Shown: positions 27,607 to 35,678 of the stretch, in pieces
How positions within the stretch are numbered: the first letter of the stretch is position 1
How the letters are laid out: the number at the start of each line of letters is the position of its first letter
Assembly (NCBI GenBank): GCA_016841955.1
Contig: JAENYE010000004.1
Location: 1-64,000 of the forward strand
DNA: 64,000 nucleotides
Reading direction: 5' to 3'
From: Methanobacteriota archaeon
GTDB lineage: Archaea; Halobacteriota; Methanomicrobia; Methanomicrobiales; Methanoculleaceae
Position numbers and translations under genes: made by a program
Notes under the pieces: generated by a model
Told to the model about the DNA's origin: nothing
The model's database searches: none
Seen by the model: only the letters and a program-made list of their open reading frames with translations

Positions 27607-27715
27607 GCGATCTTCTGCGGGCGAGCCTGTGTAAACCCCCGGGGCATCCATCGCCCGAACGAGCAGTTATGCTTATGAGGCGACGGGGTTCAGGTGTCTC
27701 CAGGAGCAGGCGCAC

Positions 27716-28234
27716 ATGAACGTTATCGTTGTCTACACAAGCAGATACGGGTCTACAAGAGGCATCGCGGAGTTCATCGCCGAAAAACTGCGGGAGCACG
27801 GCGTGCAGGCGGAGGCCCGGAGCGTCGACGCGGCCCCGGACGTCGAAGGGTACGACGCCGTCGTGATCGGGAGTGCCGTGTATATGGAGCACTGGATGAA
27901 GGAGGCGGCGGAGTTCGTGCGGCGGAACCGGACGGTCCTCGCCGAACGGCCGGTATGGCTGTTCAGCAGCGGCCCGCTCCGACTCGAGCCGGGAACGAGC
28001 CCGGACGACCCGGAACTGGAGCCCAAAGAGATCGGCGAGTTCCGGGAGACCATCCACCCCCGGGGCCACCGGGTTTTTTCCGGTGCGCTGGACCCGGACA
28101 GGCTTGGACTCCAGCACCGGTTGATCCGGAAGCTGCCGGCCGGCCGTGCGCTCCTTCCCGAGGGTGACTTGCGCAACTGGGATGAGATCGAGGCCTGGGC
28201 CGGCGGCATCGCCCGGGCGTTGGGAACTCTTTGA
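27716..28234 (+). CDS. Flavodoxin-domain protein
   Basis: 172 residues with the FMN phosphate loop YTSRYGSTRGIA at about 7-18 and the second FMN-binding region VIGSAVYMEHW at about 50-60. It resembles the HemG/flavodoxin_5 group more than classical flavodoxins because of its length and C-terminal extension. It probably carries electrons or reduces a small substrate in the cytoplasm. An AGGAG-type site is 8-10 nt before the ATG. It follows the kinase gene by 109 nt. Confidence 0.85.
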   Translation: MNVIVVYTSRYGSTRGIAEFIAEKLREHGVQAEARSVDAAPDVEGYDAVVIGSAVYMEHWMKEAAEFVRRNRTVLAERPVWLFSSGPLRLEPGTSPDDPELEPKEIGEFRETIHPRGHRVFSGALDPDRLGLQHRLIRKLPAGRALLPEGDLRNWDEIEAWAGGIARALGTL

Positions 28235-28345
28235 CTCAGTCGATGACGGTTATGACAGTGGCCGTGAAACGGCGGGCATGCCCGGAATCCAGGCCGATAT
28301 CGGCCGCGTATGGGACGGAATCAACACAGGATACCTGAAAATGAG

Positions 28346-28430
28346 TGCGAGGGGTGAGATTCGAACTCACGAACTCCTACGAGACTAGGCCCTCAACCTA
28401 GCGCCTTTGACCTGGCTTGGCAACCCTCGC
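28346..28430 (-). tRNA. tRNA-Leu (anticodon GAG)
   Basis: An 85-nt class II tRNA: acceptor GCGAGGG paired with CCCTCGC, discriminator A, anticodon stem-loop CTAGGTTGAGGGCCTAG with loop TTGAGGG (GAG), a long variable arm, and T-arm GAGTTCGAATCTC. CCA is not encoded. An A/T-rich TGTATATAG lies just upstream (28440-28449), with CATATTTC further out at better promoter spacing. Confidence 0.95.
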
Positions 28431-28580
28431 TCTGTTCCTCTATATACAATACGCTGCGACCTGAAATATGTTGCTCTGCGGGAGCCCGGGCGTTCGCGGA
28501 GAGAGGTCCGGCAGCCGTCCGCCGGAAGTATCCCTCTGAACATGCCCGTGCTTCAGCGCCCCGGGACCGTCTTCGATGCG

Positions 28581-28589
28581 TATTTATGC
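28581..28589 (+). promoter_or_regulatory. TATA box for the ACT regulator
   Basis: TATTTATGC, centred 26 nt before the ATG at 28611, predicting a leaderless mRNA. No ribosome site is visible upstream of the ATG, which agrees. Confidence 0.6.
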
Positions 28590-28610
28590 GCCCGGTTCCA
28601 ACGATCCCGC

Positions 28611-29114
28611 ATGTGGGCTGACATCTCACGTGAGTTCGCCGATTCGCCGTCCCAGAGCCGCGTCGTCCGGTTCCTGCTGGAGAACGGATTCGGCATCAAC
28701 GAAGAGGGGCGCATCGTCTGCAACGGCATCGAGATCCCGGCCACGCACATCGGCAGGGCGATCGAGACCGACCGCAGGGTCGTCGACGCCACAGCCCGCC
28801 GCATCCTCGAGAACCCGGAGCTGCGGGAGGTCTTTATCCGGATGCGCGCCGCGCCCGACCTCTCCCGGGTCGCCGAGGCCCTTGGCCTCTCGGTCATCAC
28901 GCTCTTTCCCAAGGACGCACACCAGAAGGGGATCGTCGGCGCGGCGGTCGAAGTTCTCGTCGATCACGACCTCTCCATCCGCCAGATCTTCGTCACCGAT
29001 CCCTACCTTGCAGAGGAGCCCAAACTCGTAATGATCGTGGACGAGCCGCGGGTCCCGGCATCGGTCTACGAACGCCTGCGTGCGCTCCCGCAGGTAAAAC
29101 AGTTGATCATCTGA
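28611..29114 (+). CDS. ACT-domain amino-acid metabolism regulator (COG2150 type)
   Basis: 167 residues. An N-terminal helical DNA-binding-like part (MWADISREFADSPSQ, then FLLENGFGI) is followed by a C-terminal ACT domain (about 95-167, with GIVGAAVEVLVDHDLSIRQI). This matches a small archaeal family predicted to sense amino acids. The ATG at 28611 was chosen over the longer ORF because the TATA box fits it exactly. The 3' end overlaps the convergent HD gene by 8 nt. Confidence 0.82.
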   Translation: MWADISREFADSPSQSRVVRFLLENGFGINEEGRIVCNGIEIPATHIGRAIETDRRVVDATARRILENPELREVFIRMRAAPDLSRVAEALGLSVITLFPKDAHQKGIVGAAVEVLVDHDLSIRQIFVTDPYLAEEPKLVMIVDEPRVPASVYERLRALPQVKQLII

Positions 29115-29592
29115 AGAGTTCCACTTCGAGCGCGAGCCGGCGGATCCGCTCCCTCTGCCTTCTTTGGAGAGCGATTGCGTGCTCAAGGCGCTCCTCGAGC
29201 GTGATGACGCGGGTCCCCTTCACCAGGTTGTCCGCGTGGGCGACGATCTTCTCTTCAAGCGTCCTTGGGACGCAGTCGCGCGGCACGAGGTTTAAGAGCG
29301 CACACTCGTCGGCCGTCAGCCCGGCGCCGATGTGCCGCTCGACGATGGCGACGATCGCCTCGTCAAGACCGAACGACCGGCATATTGCGCCGCCCGCTTC
29401 GGCGTGGCATAGATCGTGCGTCACCCCCCGGCCGATATCGTGGAGGAGGGCCCCGGCCTCGACCAGGTCGCGGTCGGCCAGGGGATCGGACGCGTAGGTG
29501 AGTGCAAGGTCACGCACCGCCCGGCAGTGCGCGATGACCCCCTCGGAGCACCCGGCGCGCCTGAGGAGACCGATGCAGTCCGGCTCACGCAC
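29107..29592 (-). CDS. HD-domain hydrolase
   Basis: About 161 residues with the metal-binding HD pattern: HCRAVRDLA (about 20), LLHDIGRG (about 50), HAEAGG (about 63) and ERHIGAG then HADNLV near 90-130. Such archaeal proteins are predicted metal-dependent phosphohydrolases; the substrate is unknown. The GTG at 29592 lies inside the end of tfe (8-nt overlap), so it is probably read with the transcription factor gene. Confidence 0.82.
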   Translation of the reverse strand: MREPDCIGLLRRAGCSEGVIAHCRAVRDLALTYASDPLADRDLVEAGALLHDIGRGVTHDLCHAEAGGAICRSFGLDEAIVAIVERHIGAGLTADECALLNLVPRDCVPRTLEEKIVAHADNLVKGTRVITLEERLEHAIALQRRQRERIRRLALEVELFR

Positions 29593-30112
29593 TCCCGAGG
29601 CTCTCCTTGATCTTGTCGACCCTTCTCCTGAGGGCGTTGGCGATGAGTTCGTTGTCGAAGTGCTCGAGCATCTCCTCGCAGTTCGGACACTCGAAGTTCC
29701 AGTTCGCCGCATCCGTGAAGGTGTAGACGACGCTGCAGTTTTTGCACATATAGAAGTCGTTCTTCTCTTCGTAGGTGAGCCGGGCATTGAGGTGCTCGAG
29801 CACGTCACGGACCTCCTCCTCAAGCACGTCGTGGACGCGGTCCAGGCGGAGGTGCCAGAGGTAGGTGAGCCAGCCGGTCTCGGTGTTCTTCAGCCGCCGG
29901 TACTCGGCGAGGCGTTTCTCGTAGAGTGTATAGAGGGTATGGCGGACGGTGTTGAGGTTGACCCCGGTCATCTCGGCAAGTTCCTCGTCACTGTGCTCTC
30001 CTCCTTCGGGGAACCGCCTGAGAAGTTCGATTCCCTCCTCCCCGATCATGCGCAGGATATAGGCGTTGATTGCCGGATCGTTTAACAGTTCAGTGACGGA
30101 TACCATACTCAA
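29585..30112 (-). CDS. tfe: Transcription initiation factor E, alpha subunit
   Basis: General transcription factor that stabilises promoter opening with TBP, TFB and RNA polymerase. It has an N-terminal winged helix (about 10-90, with [16 protein letters not shown]) and a zinc ribbon (CKNC at about 122 and CPNC at about 142). The length is 173-175 residues depending on start: TTG at 30112 has GGGAG 5 nt before it, and ATG at 30106 is two codons later. A/T-rich boxes at 30134-30150 are the likely promoter. It is followed by the overlapping HD gene. Confidence 0.93.
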   Translation of the reverse strand: MSMVSVTELLNDPAINAYILRMIGEEGIELLRRFPEGGEHSDEELAEMTGVNLNTVRHTLYTLYEKRLAEYRRLKNTETGWLTYLWHLRLDRVHDVLEEEVRDVLEHLNARLTYEEKNDFYMCKNCSVVYTFTDAANWNFECPNCEEMLEHFDNELIANALRRRVDKIKESLGSA

Positions 30113-30256
30113 ATCTCTCCCATAATGGATAATCGTATAATAGTATATGTTCCAGCATCGATGTTCACCATACTCTGCTCTCGATCTTTAATTCCCTTTT
30201 CCCGTGTCCGGGGGGCGGACAGCCCCTCACGAAAGAGAAGAGGCCGTGCCAGGGGC

Positions 30257-31333
30257 TCATTCCCCGATAAGCCTCCGGACGGCCGCGGTGTTCCTCTCGA
30301 GGTCCGCATACGCCTCCACTTCCGTCTTTCCGCACCCGAAGACGCTCACGATGGCGTGGCCCTCCTCGAACTCGGTTCCGGGCCAGGGGATGTCGGCGAT
30401 CCGGGGCGCAAGAGCCGAGAGGTCCGCGTCAAGCCGCATATCCCGCTCCGCGAAGAGGATCCGCCGGACCGCGACCTGCCGTGCCGCAGGCATCGCCGCC
30501 GGGATCACCCCGCGGCAGGCGTCCATGTGCAGGGCAAAGACACTCTTTTGGGTCGCCATCTCGACCGTATCCAGGGTGGCCTGGAACCGGGGGTTGATCT
30601 CGATCGCCCAGGGCTTCTCCCCCGCCACAAAATCGATCCCGACCGAGCCCACGCACCCGCTCGCAGCAGCAATCCGCTCCGCCGCCGCGACCATCTCCCC
30701 GGCGAGGGGATGGGAGAACGGGGTGACCGACCCGGCAAACCCGTGTGCGCTCTCCCCCTCGCCCCGCAGGATCTGCCGGTTGACCGCGACGGCCCGCGCA
30801 CGCCGCCCGTCCGCAACGCAGGAGACGCTTGACGGGACTCCGTCGACGAGGTGCTGGGCGATGTAGGGCACGTCAGGCCAGGTCTCCTCCCACCGGCGAA
30901 GTTCCTCTTCGGTCCTCGCGACCGCGTTCCTCCAGCCTCCCGCTCCCCGGCGCGGCTTGACCATCACCGGGTAATGGTCGTCCCCGGCGAGCGGCGGGAC
31001 CGGCACGTCCAGCCCCTCGAAGAACCGCTGGATCTCCAGTTTGTCGAGGAACCGCTCCACTTTCGAAGGCGGCGTGCCGTAGAGCGGGATCGCCGTCCCG
31101 ACAGCCTCGGCGCCCGAGGCGACGACCAGCGCATCGACCGGGTGGCGGGCGGCGAGTTCGACGATCTTCTCCGGGAGCTCGGCGAGTTCCTGAAACGAGA
31201 GGCAGTCCTCCGCGTACCAGCCGAGATCCTGGTCGCAGAAGTGGTCGACGGCGTAGACCGTGTAGCCGGCCCGGCGGGCCGACTGCGCCACGTGCCGCGT
31301 GGCGAATCCCGCAACCAGAACCCGGCCCGTCAC
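30257..31333 (-). CDS. ATP-grasp carboligase-like enzyme (COG2232 type)
   Basis: 358 residues. An N-terminal domain opens with [15 protein letters not shown] and [12 protein letters not shown], seen in an archaeal family of predicted ATP-dependent carboligases. The ATP-grasp core has [11 protein letters not shown] (about 126-136), GSVGIDFV and a metal-binding [11 protein letters not shown] (about 249). The substrate is unknown. The GTG at 31333 overlaps the trm56 stop (GTGA), so translation is coupled to a tRNA methylase, but whether the roles are linked is unclear. Confidence 0.8.
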   Translation of the reverse strand: MTGRVLVAGFATRHVAQSARRAGYTVYAVDHFCDQDLGWYAEDCLSFQELAELPEKIVELAARHPVDALVVASGAEAVGTAIPLYGTPPSKVERFLDKLEIQRFFEGLDVPVPPLAGDDHYPVMVKPRRGAGGWRNAVARTEEELRRWEETWPDVPYIAQHLVDGVPSSVSCVADGRRARAVAVNRQILRGEGESAHGFAGSVTPFSHPLAGEMVAAAERIAAASGCVGSVGIDFVAGEKPWAIEINPRFQATLDTVEMATQKSVFALHMDACRGVIPAAMPAARQVAVRRILFAERDMRLDADLSALAPRIADIPWPGTEFEEGHAIVSVFGCGKTEVEAYADLERNTAAVRRLIGE

Positions 31334-31854
31334 CGCTCCACCGTCTTCTTCCCTACCTTCGTCGGCTCGATCCGGATCTTCGCGTCCGGGTACTCCCGGT
31401 TGAGCTCCTTCCCCTCGAAGAGGTGGTCGAGGAAGAGGGCGAGGCTCGAGATCTCGGAGTGGGGCTGGGTGGTCACCGAGACGTTGTAGTCGGCAAGGCC
31501 GTAGATGTCGCCCGGCACCTTTTCCGCCCCCACCACGACGAGCACCCGCTCCTGGTCGCGGATCTCGTCGATGACATCGGTCATCCGGAGCCCGTACATC
31601 GTGAGGTGGGCGACCCTGCCGCCGCCGGCCTTCCAGTCCTGGATGCACCGCCGCCACTTCACGTCGTTCTCCACGAAGAATTCCCCTCCCCATCGGGAGG
31701 CGACGTCCGTTATGCTCGCGATCACGCCGGGATCGTCTGAGGCGAGGTACATCCCCCGGGCACCGAGCGCCCGCGCCGCGAGCCCGACGTGTGTCGTCAC
31801 CCGCTGGTCGCGTTCGGGCCGGTGGCCTATCCGGAGCACGGCTACTTCGGGCAT
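31330..31854 (-). CDS. trm56: tRNA (cytidine(56)-2'-O)-methyltransferase
   Basis: SPOUT-class SAM methylase that adds the 2'-O-methyl at C56 in the T-loop of archaeal tRNAs. The start [20 protein letters not shown] and the region [13 protein letters not shown] (about 110) with a C-terminal knot ([12 protein letters not shown]) are characteristic. The length of 174 residues is usual. GGAGAGGAG lies 6-10 nt before the ATG at 31854; the 12 extra upstream codons are unlikely. It follows a small winged-helix gene by 4 nt. Confidence 0.92.
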   Translation of the reverse strand: MPEVAVLRIGHRPERDQRVTTHVGLAARALGARGMYLASDDPGVIASITDVASRWGGEFFVENDVKWRRCIQDWKAGGGRVAHLTMYGLRMTDVIDEIRDQERVLVVVGAEKVPGDIYGLADYNVSVTTQPHSEISSLALFLDHLFEGKELNREYPDAKIRIEPTKVGKKTVER

Positions 31855-31858
31855 AGCC

Positions 31859-32140
31859 TTACTCCTCTCCCCTCTTCGCCCTGACGACACCGTTCTCGAT
31901 GACGAACGGCAGGTCGTCCCTGGTGTGCCGGCAATGGCACTCGATCAGCGACTCCTGGATGGAGAGGAGGCGCACCGTCTCCCCGGCTTGCCGGACCAGG
32001 AGATTGCGCTCGAGACGCTCGAGCGACGCCGTGACCGCACCGGGTTCGAACCCGGTGGCTGCTGCCAGGTCTTCGACTGTAATGCCGCCGGTTTCGGGAA
32101 TCCTGTGGTATACGGCCCAATCCAGATCTTCCTCACGCAC
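31859..32140 (-). CDS. Small winged-helix protein upstream of trm56
   Basis: 93 residues. The first 60 form a helix-turn-helix pattern ([27 protein letters not shown]). The last 35 hold [22 protein letters not shown], where two Cys and two His could bind a metal, although the spacing is not a standard zinc finger. First gene of the trm56-ATP-grasp unit. A minus-strand ATAACTATATC box (32166-32176) places transcription start within about 5 nt of the GTG start, so the message is almost leaderless. Confidence 0.7.
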   Translation of the reverse strand: MREEDLDWAVYHRIPETGGITVEDLAAATGFEPGAVTASLERLERNLLVRQAGETVRLLSIQESLIECHCRHTRDDLPFVIENGVVRAKRGEE

Positions 32141-32165
32141 ACCTATTCTTTTTTCCGGGCGGACC

Positions 32166-32176
32166 GATATAGTTAT
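32166..32176 (-). promoter_or_regulatory. TATA box for the trm56 operon
   Basis: Minus-strand ATAACTATATC, about 26 nt upstream of the predicted start near 32144. Confidence 0.5.
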
Positions 32177-32254
32177 TCATGCACCGCCTGCACCGTTCCG
32201 GCTCTGCGGGCCGAAATTCGGGCAGGGCGGCATAAGGTATGGTGGGAACCGAGT

Positions 32255-32647
32255 ATGGCCGATTATATGGAACTGGCGGAACTTGCCGACAGGCTCTTTG
32301 AGGCGAGCGACGACGACGACGAACTTCTTGCCCGGATGCTGGATACGCTTGACGAAGAGACCCGGGGAGCGCTGCTCTCTTCCGATCTCCTCAACGCCTA
32401 CCAGGTCTTCTACTATCATTTCCGGGAGACGCCGGACGAGCTGACGAAGGAGCGGCTGCAGCTCCATGCGGCATCGGACCTCGCCAGGGGGGTCGTCATC
32501 GACGAGGTCGATATCTACGAGGTGATCTTTTCGCTGGAAGACGGGGAGCCCGTTGTAATCATCACCGACGGTGAGAATACGCTCGCACGGTTTGAAGGAA
32601 ATCAGGCATACGGGGAAACGCTCCGGTACCTGGACGAGTGCCTCTGA
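32255..32647 (+). CDS. Acidic unknown protein
   Basis: 130 residues, strongly acidic, helical in the first two thirds (ELADRLFEASDDDDELLARML) with a beta-like C-terminal part (EVDIYEVIFSLEDGEPVVIITDG). No membrane segment, signal or known motif. The ATG at 32255 has GGTGGG about 8 nt before it. It sits alone between the trm56 operon promoter and a hairpin-forming repeat region. I do not recognise it. Confidence 0.68.
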   Translation: MADYMELAELADRLFEASDDDDELLARMLDTLDEETRGALLSSDLLNAYQVFYYHFRETPDELTKERLQLHAASDLARGVVIDEVDIYEVIFSLEDGEPVVIITDGENTLARFEGNQAYGETLRYLDECL

Positions 32648-32715
32648 TGCATCGGGCCGCCTTCGTTTGAGGGCATAGTCTCTTGGAGGTTTGAGGGTCG
32701 TCAATAGCCCACATA

Positions 32716-32877
32716 CTTCGCGTCTTCGTGTGAATTGACGGCATAGGGATGATGATGCGGTCTCACGCGAAGACGCGAAGAACGCGAAGGGAAGGTAGGG
32801 GTGCAATCAACAATCTTCGCGGCTTCGCGTCTTCGCGTGAGCTAACGGTATATAGAGATGGATGCGGCCTCACGCAA
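32716..32877. repeat. Two imperfect direct repeats with interchangeable hairpin arms
   Basis: Two copies of a roughly 55-nt unit (32716-32770 and 32823-32877), each starting CTTCGCGTCTTCG and containing a GGATG-ATGCGG-CTCACGC core. Inside, the arm at 32763-32779 is complementary to 32717-32733 (16 of 17, the odd pair being G-U) and also to 32824-32840 (17 of 17). Only one of the two pairings can form at a time. It lies between two convergent genes and contains no ORF. Confidence 0.75.
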
Positions 32878-32893
32878 ATTGAAGCCAGTAGCA

Positions 32894-33610
32894 CTAGACC
32901 GGCGGTCTACCGGCAGTGATCAACCGCTCGTCCACCCTCGCCCGCACGACCGGGGGGAGGTCTCCCCAGCGGATCACCGCATCGCCGATGACGGCGAGCA
33001 CGCCCCGGACGCCGGTCCCCGTGAGGGTGTCGAGGACGGACGTGTCGTCTGCCGTGATCCGGTTGCAGATCGACGTCGCCCAGGCGTCCGCGGCGGCGAC
33101 GTCGGGGGAGAAGACCGTCACGGCGTCGGCGGTGCCGAAACTGATGGACGGGCCCACCGTCGCCGACGAGGTGCAGATACCGAGGGTCTCTTCTGTAGGC
33201 GGGAGCAGAAAGGCGATACGCCCGCTCAGAGGTGACGCTCCCGCATAGATGCCAATCTTCACCTCGCGGTCGCTCACAAGAGCGATATCCCCCCCGTTGT
33301 CGATGAGGGCAAACGCCGCCCCGGCCTCGACCATCGCCTCTACGCCGCCCCAGGCTATCGCACCCGCCACCGCCGCCATCGGCCCTACCCCGGCCTCTGC
33401 CGCGGCCCGGGCCATGCGGCCGACGGTCTTCTCTGGGGCCTTTGGGGTATACGGCTCGAGTGTTGCCGCAAAATAGGGATCCCGGGCGATCTGCCGCTCG
33501 ACTTCCTGCCGGGCGGCCATCATACCCGATTTTGCCGCCGCGATCGCTCCGGGGTCCAGAGCGAGGATCGTCGCGATCGTCTGCCGGAACTCGAAGTGCT
33601 CCCGGATCAT
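32894..33610 (-). CDS. UPF0280 (COG2122) protein of the homocysteine operon
   Basis: 238 residues of the UPF0280 family, related to ApbE-like FMN transferases: MAAVAGAIAWGGVE (about 80), ALIDNGGDIAL (about 100) and SISFGTADAVTVFS with a late Ala/Asp-rich turn. In Methanosarcina a COG2122 protein has been linked to sulfide-dependent homocysteine formation together with COG1900 and NIL-ferredoxin proteins; here all three genes form one operon. The ATG at 33610 overlaps the preceding stop by 4 nt. Confidence 0.87.
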   Translation of the reverse strand: MIREHFEFRQTIATILALDPGAIAAAKSGMMAARQEVERQIARDPYFAATLEPYTPKAPEKTVGRMARAAAEAGVGPMAAVAGAIAWGGVEAMVEAGAAFALIDNGGDIALVSDREVKIGIYAGASPLSGRIAFLLPPTEETLGICTSSATVGPSISFGTADAVTVFSPDVAAADAWATSICNRITADDTSVLDTLTGTGVRGVLAVIGDAVIRWGDLPPVVRARVDERLITAGRPPV

Positions 33611-34005
33611 CCCTGTTGCGAGAGGGCGCCGTGAGGGCACGCCTGGATGCACTTGCCGCAGAGGACGCACCGTTCAGAGCTCACCCGGAGGCGCCAGTCT
33701 TCGTCGAAGGAGAAGACCTCCTGGGGGCAGACGCTGATGCAGGCCCCGCAGTCGACGCACTCCGCCTCGTCGAGGGCGATGGCGTTCTCCATCACGCGGA
33801 CCGCGACCCCCATCTCCTCGAGGCGCCGCCGGACCTGGTCCGCGTCCGCATCAGGGATGTCTATCAGCATCTCGCCGGCCATCGAGTCGATGTTGGCCTT
33901 CTCGACGTTGACGAGGACGCCGGTCTCCTTCACCACCCGGGCGATCACCGGTTCCCTCCCCGGGTCGTGCTGCCCTCTCCGGGAGAACGCCAGCAGGAGT
34001 TTCAT
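33607..34005 (-). CDS. NIL-domain 2x[4Fe-4S] ferredoxin, homocysteine synthesis
   Basis: 132 residues: an N-terminal NIL domain (about 1-75) followed by two [4Fe-4S] motifs (CVDCGACISVCP at about 82 and CVLCGKCIQACP at about 112). In methanogens this protein is the redox/sulfur partner of the COG1900 enzyme that turns aspartate semialdehyde into homocysteine. The ATG at 34005 overlaps the stop of the DUF39-CBS gene by 4 nt (ATGA). Middle gene of the operon. Confidence 0.92.
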   Translation of the reverse strand: MKLLLAFSRRGQHDPGREPVIARVVKETGVLVNVEKANIDSMAGEMLIDIPDADADQVRRRLEEMGVAVRVMENAIALDEAECVDCGACISVCPQEVFSFDEDWRLRVSSERCVLCGKCIQACPHGALSQQG

Positions 34006-35510
34006 CGCCGCCGCCTCCCGCCGAAGAGCTTCCCGAGATCGATCGCCGAGAGGATGCCGACCACCCGGTTCGTCGCGTCCACCACCGGGAGCGCGCTGAT
34101 GTTGTTCCTCTCCAATTTCTGGGCGGCGATATCCACCGGCTCGTCGGGGGTCGTCTTGATCACCTTCCGGGTCATGATGTCTTTCACCTGCCGCAGCCTC
34201 CCGTCCGTCACCACCGCCTTTGAGACGTCGTAGGTGGTGATGATCCCCACAAGCGTGCCGTTGCCGTCGAGGACCGGGAGGTGGTTCGTCTCGTCCCGCA
34301 GAAGCCGCTTTGCCGCCACCCGGATCTCCTCGTCCTCCGTGATGCTGATCACCTGCCGGTTCATGATATCGCGGACGCGGGGGGTGACGGCCGTCTCCCG
34401 CATGGGCTTTGAGCGTTTTGCCGGGTCGATCCGCCGGGTGGGGAGCGCGAGTTCCATCTTCCCCGCCTCGATCCAGCCCTTCAGCTCCTGCGCCACCGCC
34501 CGTGCCCGCCGGTAGCTGGAGAGCGACGACGTCCGGACCGATTCCCCGCCGATCTCGACGGATCCGCTCCTGAGGTCGGCGTAGCTGACCTTTGCAAGCG
34601 ACGGCCGGTCCCGCCGGGGCGTGCCGTAGTCGATGATGTCGGTCAGGATATCCTCGTCCCGCACCGCGGTGCTCCGGACGATTCCGGTATCGAGCACCGG
34701 TATCGGGATGCCGACACCGACGTAAAGCGTCACCCCGTAACTGTTCATCACCGCCGCACGCAGGAACTCCTGCCGCATCCCTTTCATGTCCCCGGTCACC
34801 ATCAGGGTCCCGAACCCGCCGCCCGCCGAGTGCTGGGTGCCCTCGCCGACCACCATGCCCTCGCCACCGGCAAGGAAGATCGGGACGCCGCTCCCGATGA
34901 CCCGGAAGTCGGGGTCGTTTACGAGCGGCGAGAGGGTCCCTGCGCCGGAGTAGGAGACGTTGCCGCACCGCGGGAGGAGGGTCCCCATGTAGGTGTGGAG
35001 CGTCCGGTCGGTGGCGTTCGCCGCCGCGTTGTAGCGCTGGTAGGAGTTCCTCGGGTTCACCATGATCGCCTGGTTCATGTCCTCGAGCAGCAGCTCCGTG
35101 ACGATACTCCGGCGCGGGTAGCAGTCGGTCCCGCGGGAGGTTGCCCGCAGTTCGACGGTGCCCCCTGCCACGAGTTCTTCGAGTACGTGGGCGCCTCCGT
35201 AGAGCTGGTCTTTGGATTCGGCCTCCTGGGTTGCTCCCAGGTAGGCGTCGACCGCCGCGATTCCTGCGTATGCTTCCACGTCGTTGAGCCAGACGCGCTC
35301 CATCCGGATGGGAGGGTCGGCGTGCCCGAAGTTGAAAAAGGCACCGGAGGAGCACATTGCCCCGAACGTCCCGGTCGTGACGACGTCGACCTCCGCCAGT
35401 GCCCCTTCCTCCCCCAGCTCGTCGACGATGCCCGGCATCTCTTCGGCGGTAACGATTCGTGCGGTACCGTCGCGTATCCGGGCATTGATGAGGTCGAGGG
35501 ACTTTTCCAT
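34002..35510 (-). CDS. DUF39 (COG1900) homocysteine-forming enzyme with CBS pair
   Basis: 502 residues. The DUF39/COG1900 domain (about 1-365) is the predicted sulfurtransferase that makes homocysteine from aspartate semialdehyde. Two CBS domains follow (about 385-500) and may sense a nucleotide such as SAM or AMP. Cys53 (GAMCSSGAF) and Cys130 (RGTDCYPRR) are likely catalytic, as two cysteines at about these positions are conserved in the family. First gene of the operon; it starts directly at the predicted transcription start. Together with pscS, this window covers both routes by which such methanogens build sulfur amino acids. Confidence 0.92.
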   Translation of the reverse strand: MEKSLDLINARIRDGTARIVTAEEMPGIVDELGEEGALAEVDVVTTGTFGAMCSSGAFFNFGHADPPIRMERVWLNDVEAYAGIAAVDAYLGATQEAESKDQLYGGAHVLEELVAGGTVELRATSRGTDCYPRRSIVTELLLEDMNQAIMVNPRNSYQRYNAAANATDRTLHTYMGTLLPRCGNVSYSGAGTLSPLVNDPDFRVIGSGVPIFLAGGEGMVVGEGTQHSAGGGFGTLMVTGDMKGMRQEFLRAAVMNSYGVTLYVGVGIPIPVLDTGIVRSTAVRDEDILTDIIDYGTPRRDRPSLAKVSYADLRSGSVEIGGESVRTSSLSSYRRARAVAQELKGWIEAGKMELALPTRRIDPAKRSKPMRETAVTPRVRDIMNRQVISITEDEEIRVAAKRLLRDETNHLPVLDGNGTLVGIITTYDVSKAVVTDGRLRQVKDIMTRKVIKTTPDEPVDIAAQKLERNNISALPVVDATNRVVGILSAIDLGKLFGGRRRR

Positions 35511-35529
35511 GAACGTATATTCATTTTGG

Positions 35530-35541
35530 AATATTTATAGG
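35530..35541 (-). promoter_or_regulatory. TATA box for the homocysteine operon
   Basis: Minus-strand CCTATAAATATT, centred 26 nt before the DUF39-CBS ATG, so the message is predicted to be leaderless. It is a near-consensus archaeal box with C-rich bases just before it. Confidence 0.65.
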
Positions 35542-35678
35542 TGTTGATTATTACTTTAGGTAATATTGCGCGGGGATATGCGGGCATCCCGGCAAGGTCG
35601 ATCCGGTGTAACCTTCAAAAGATGCGCATCCGGCGTTTCTTCCCATTCGGGCCGAAAAAAGGATGGAGTTCTTTGCGT

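Noticed and set aside
30109-30309. 66-codon frame upstream of tfe
   Set aside because: Covers the tfe promoter region and has no ribosome site or family resemblance.
32036-32062. tRNA T-arm-like GGGTTCGAACCCGG
   Set aside because: It codes for TGFEPG inside the winged-helix gene, and no acceptor, D-arm or anticodon arm surrounds it.
32716-32877. CRISPR array
   Set aside because: Only two imperfect copies, no regular spacers and no cas genes.
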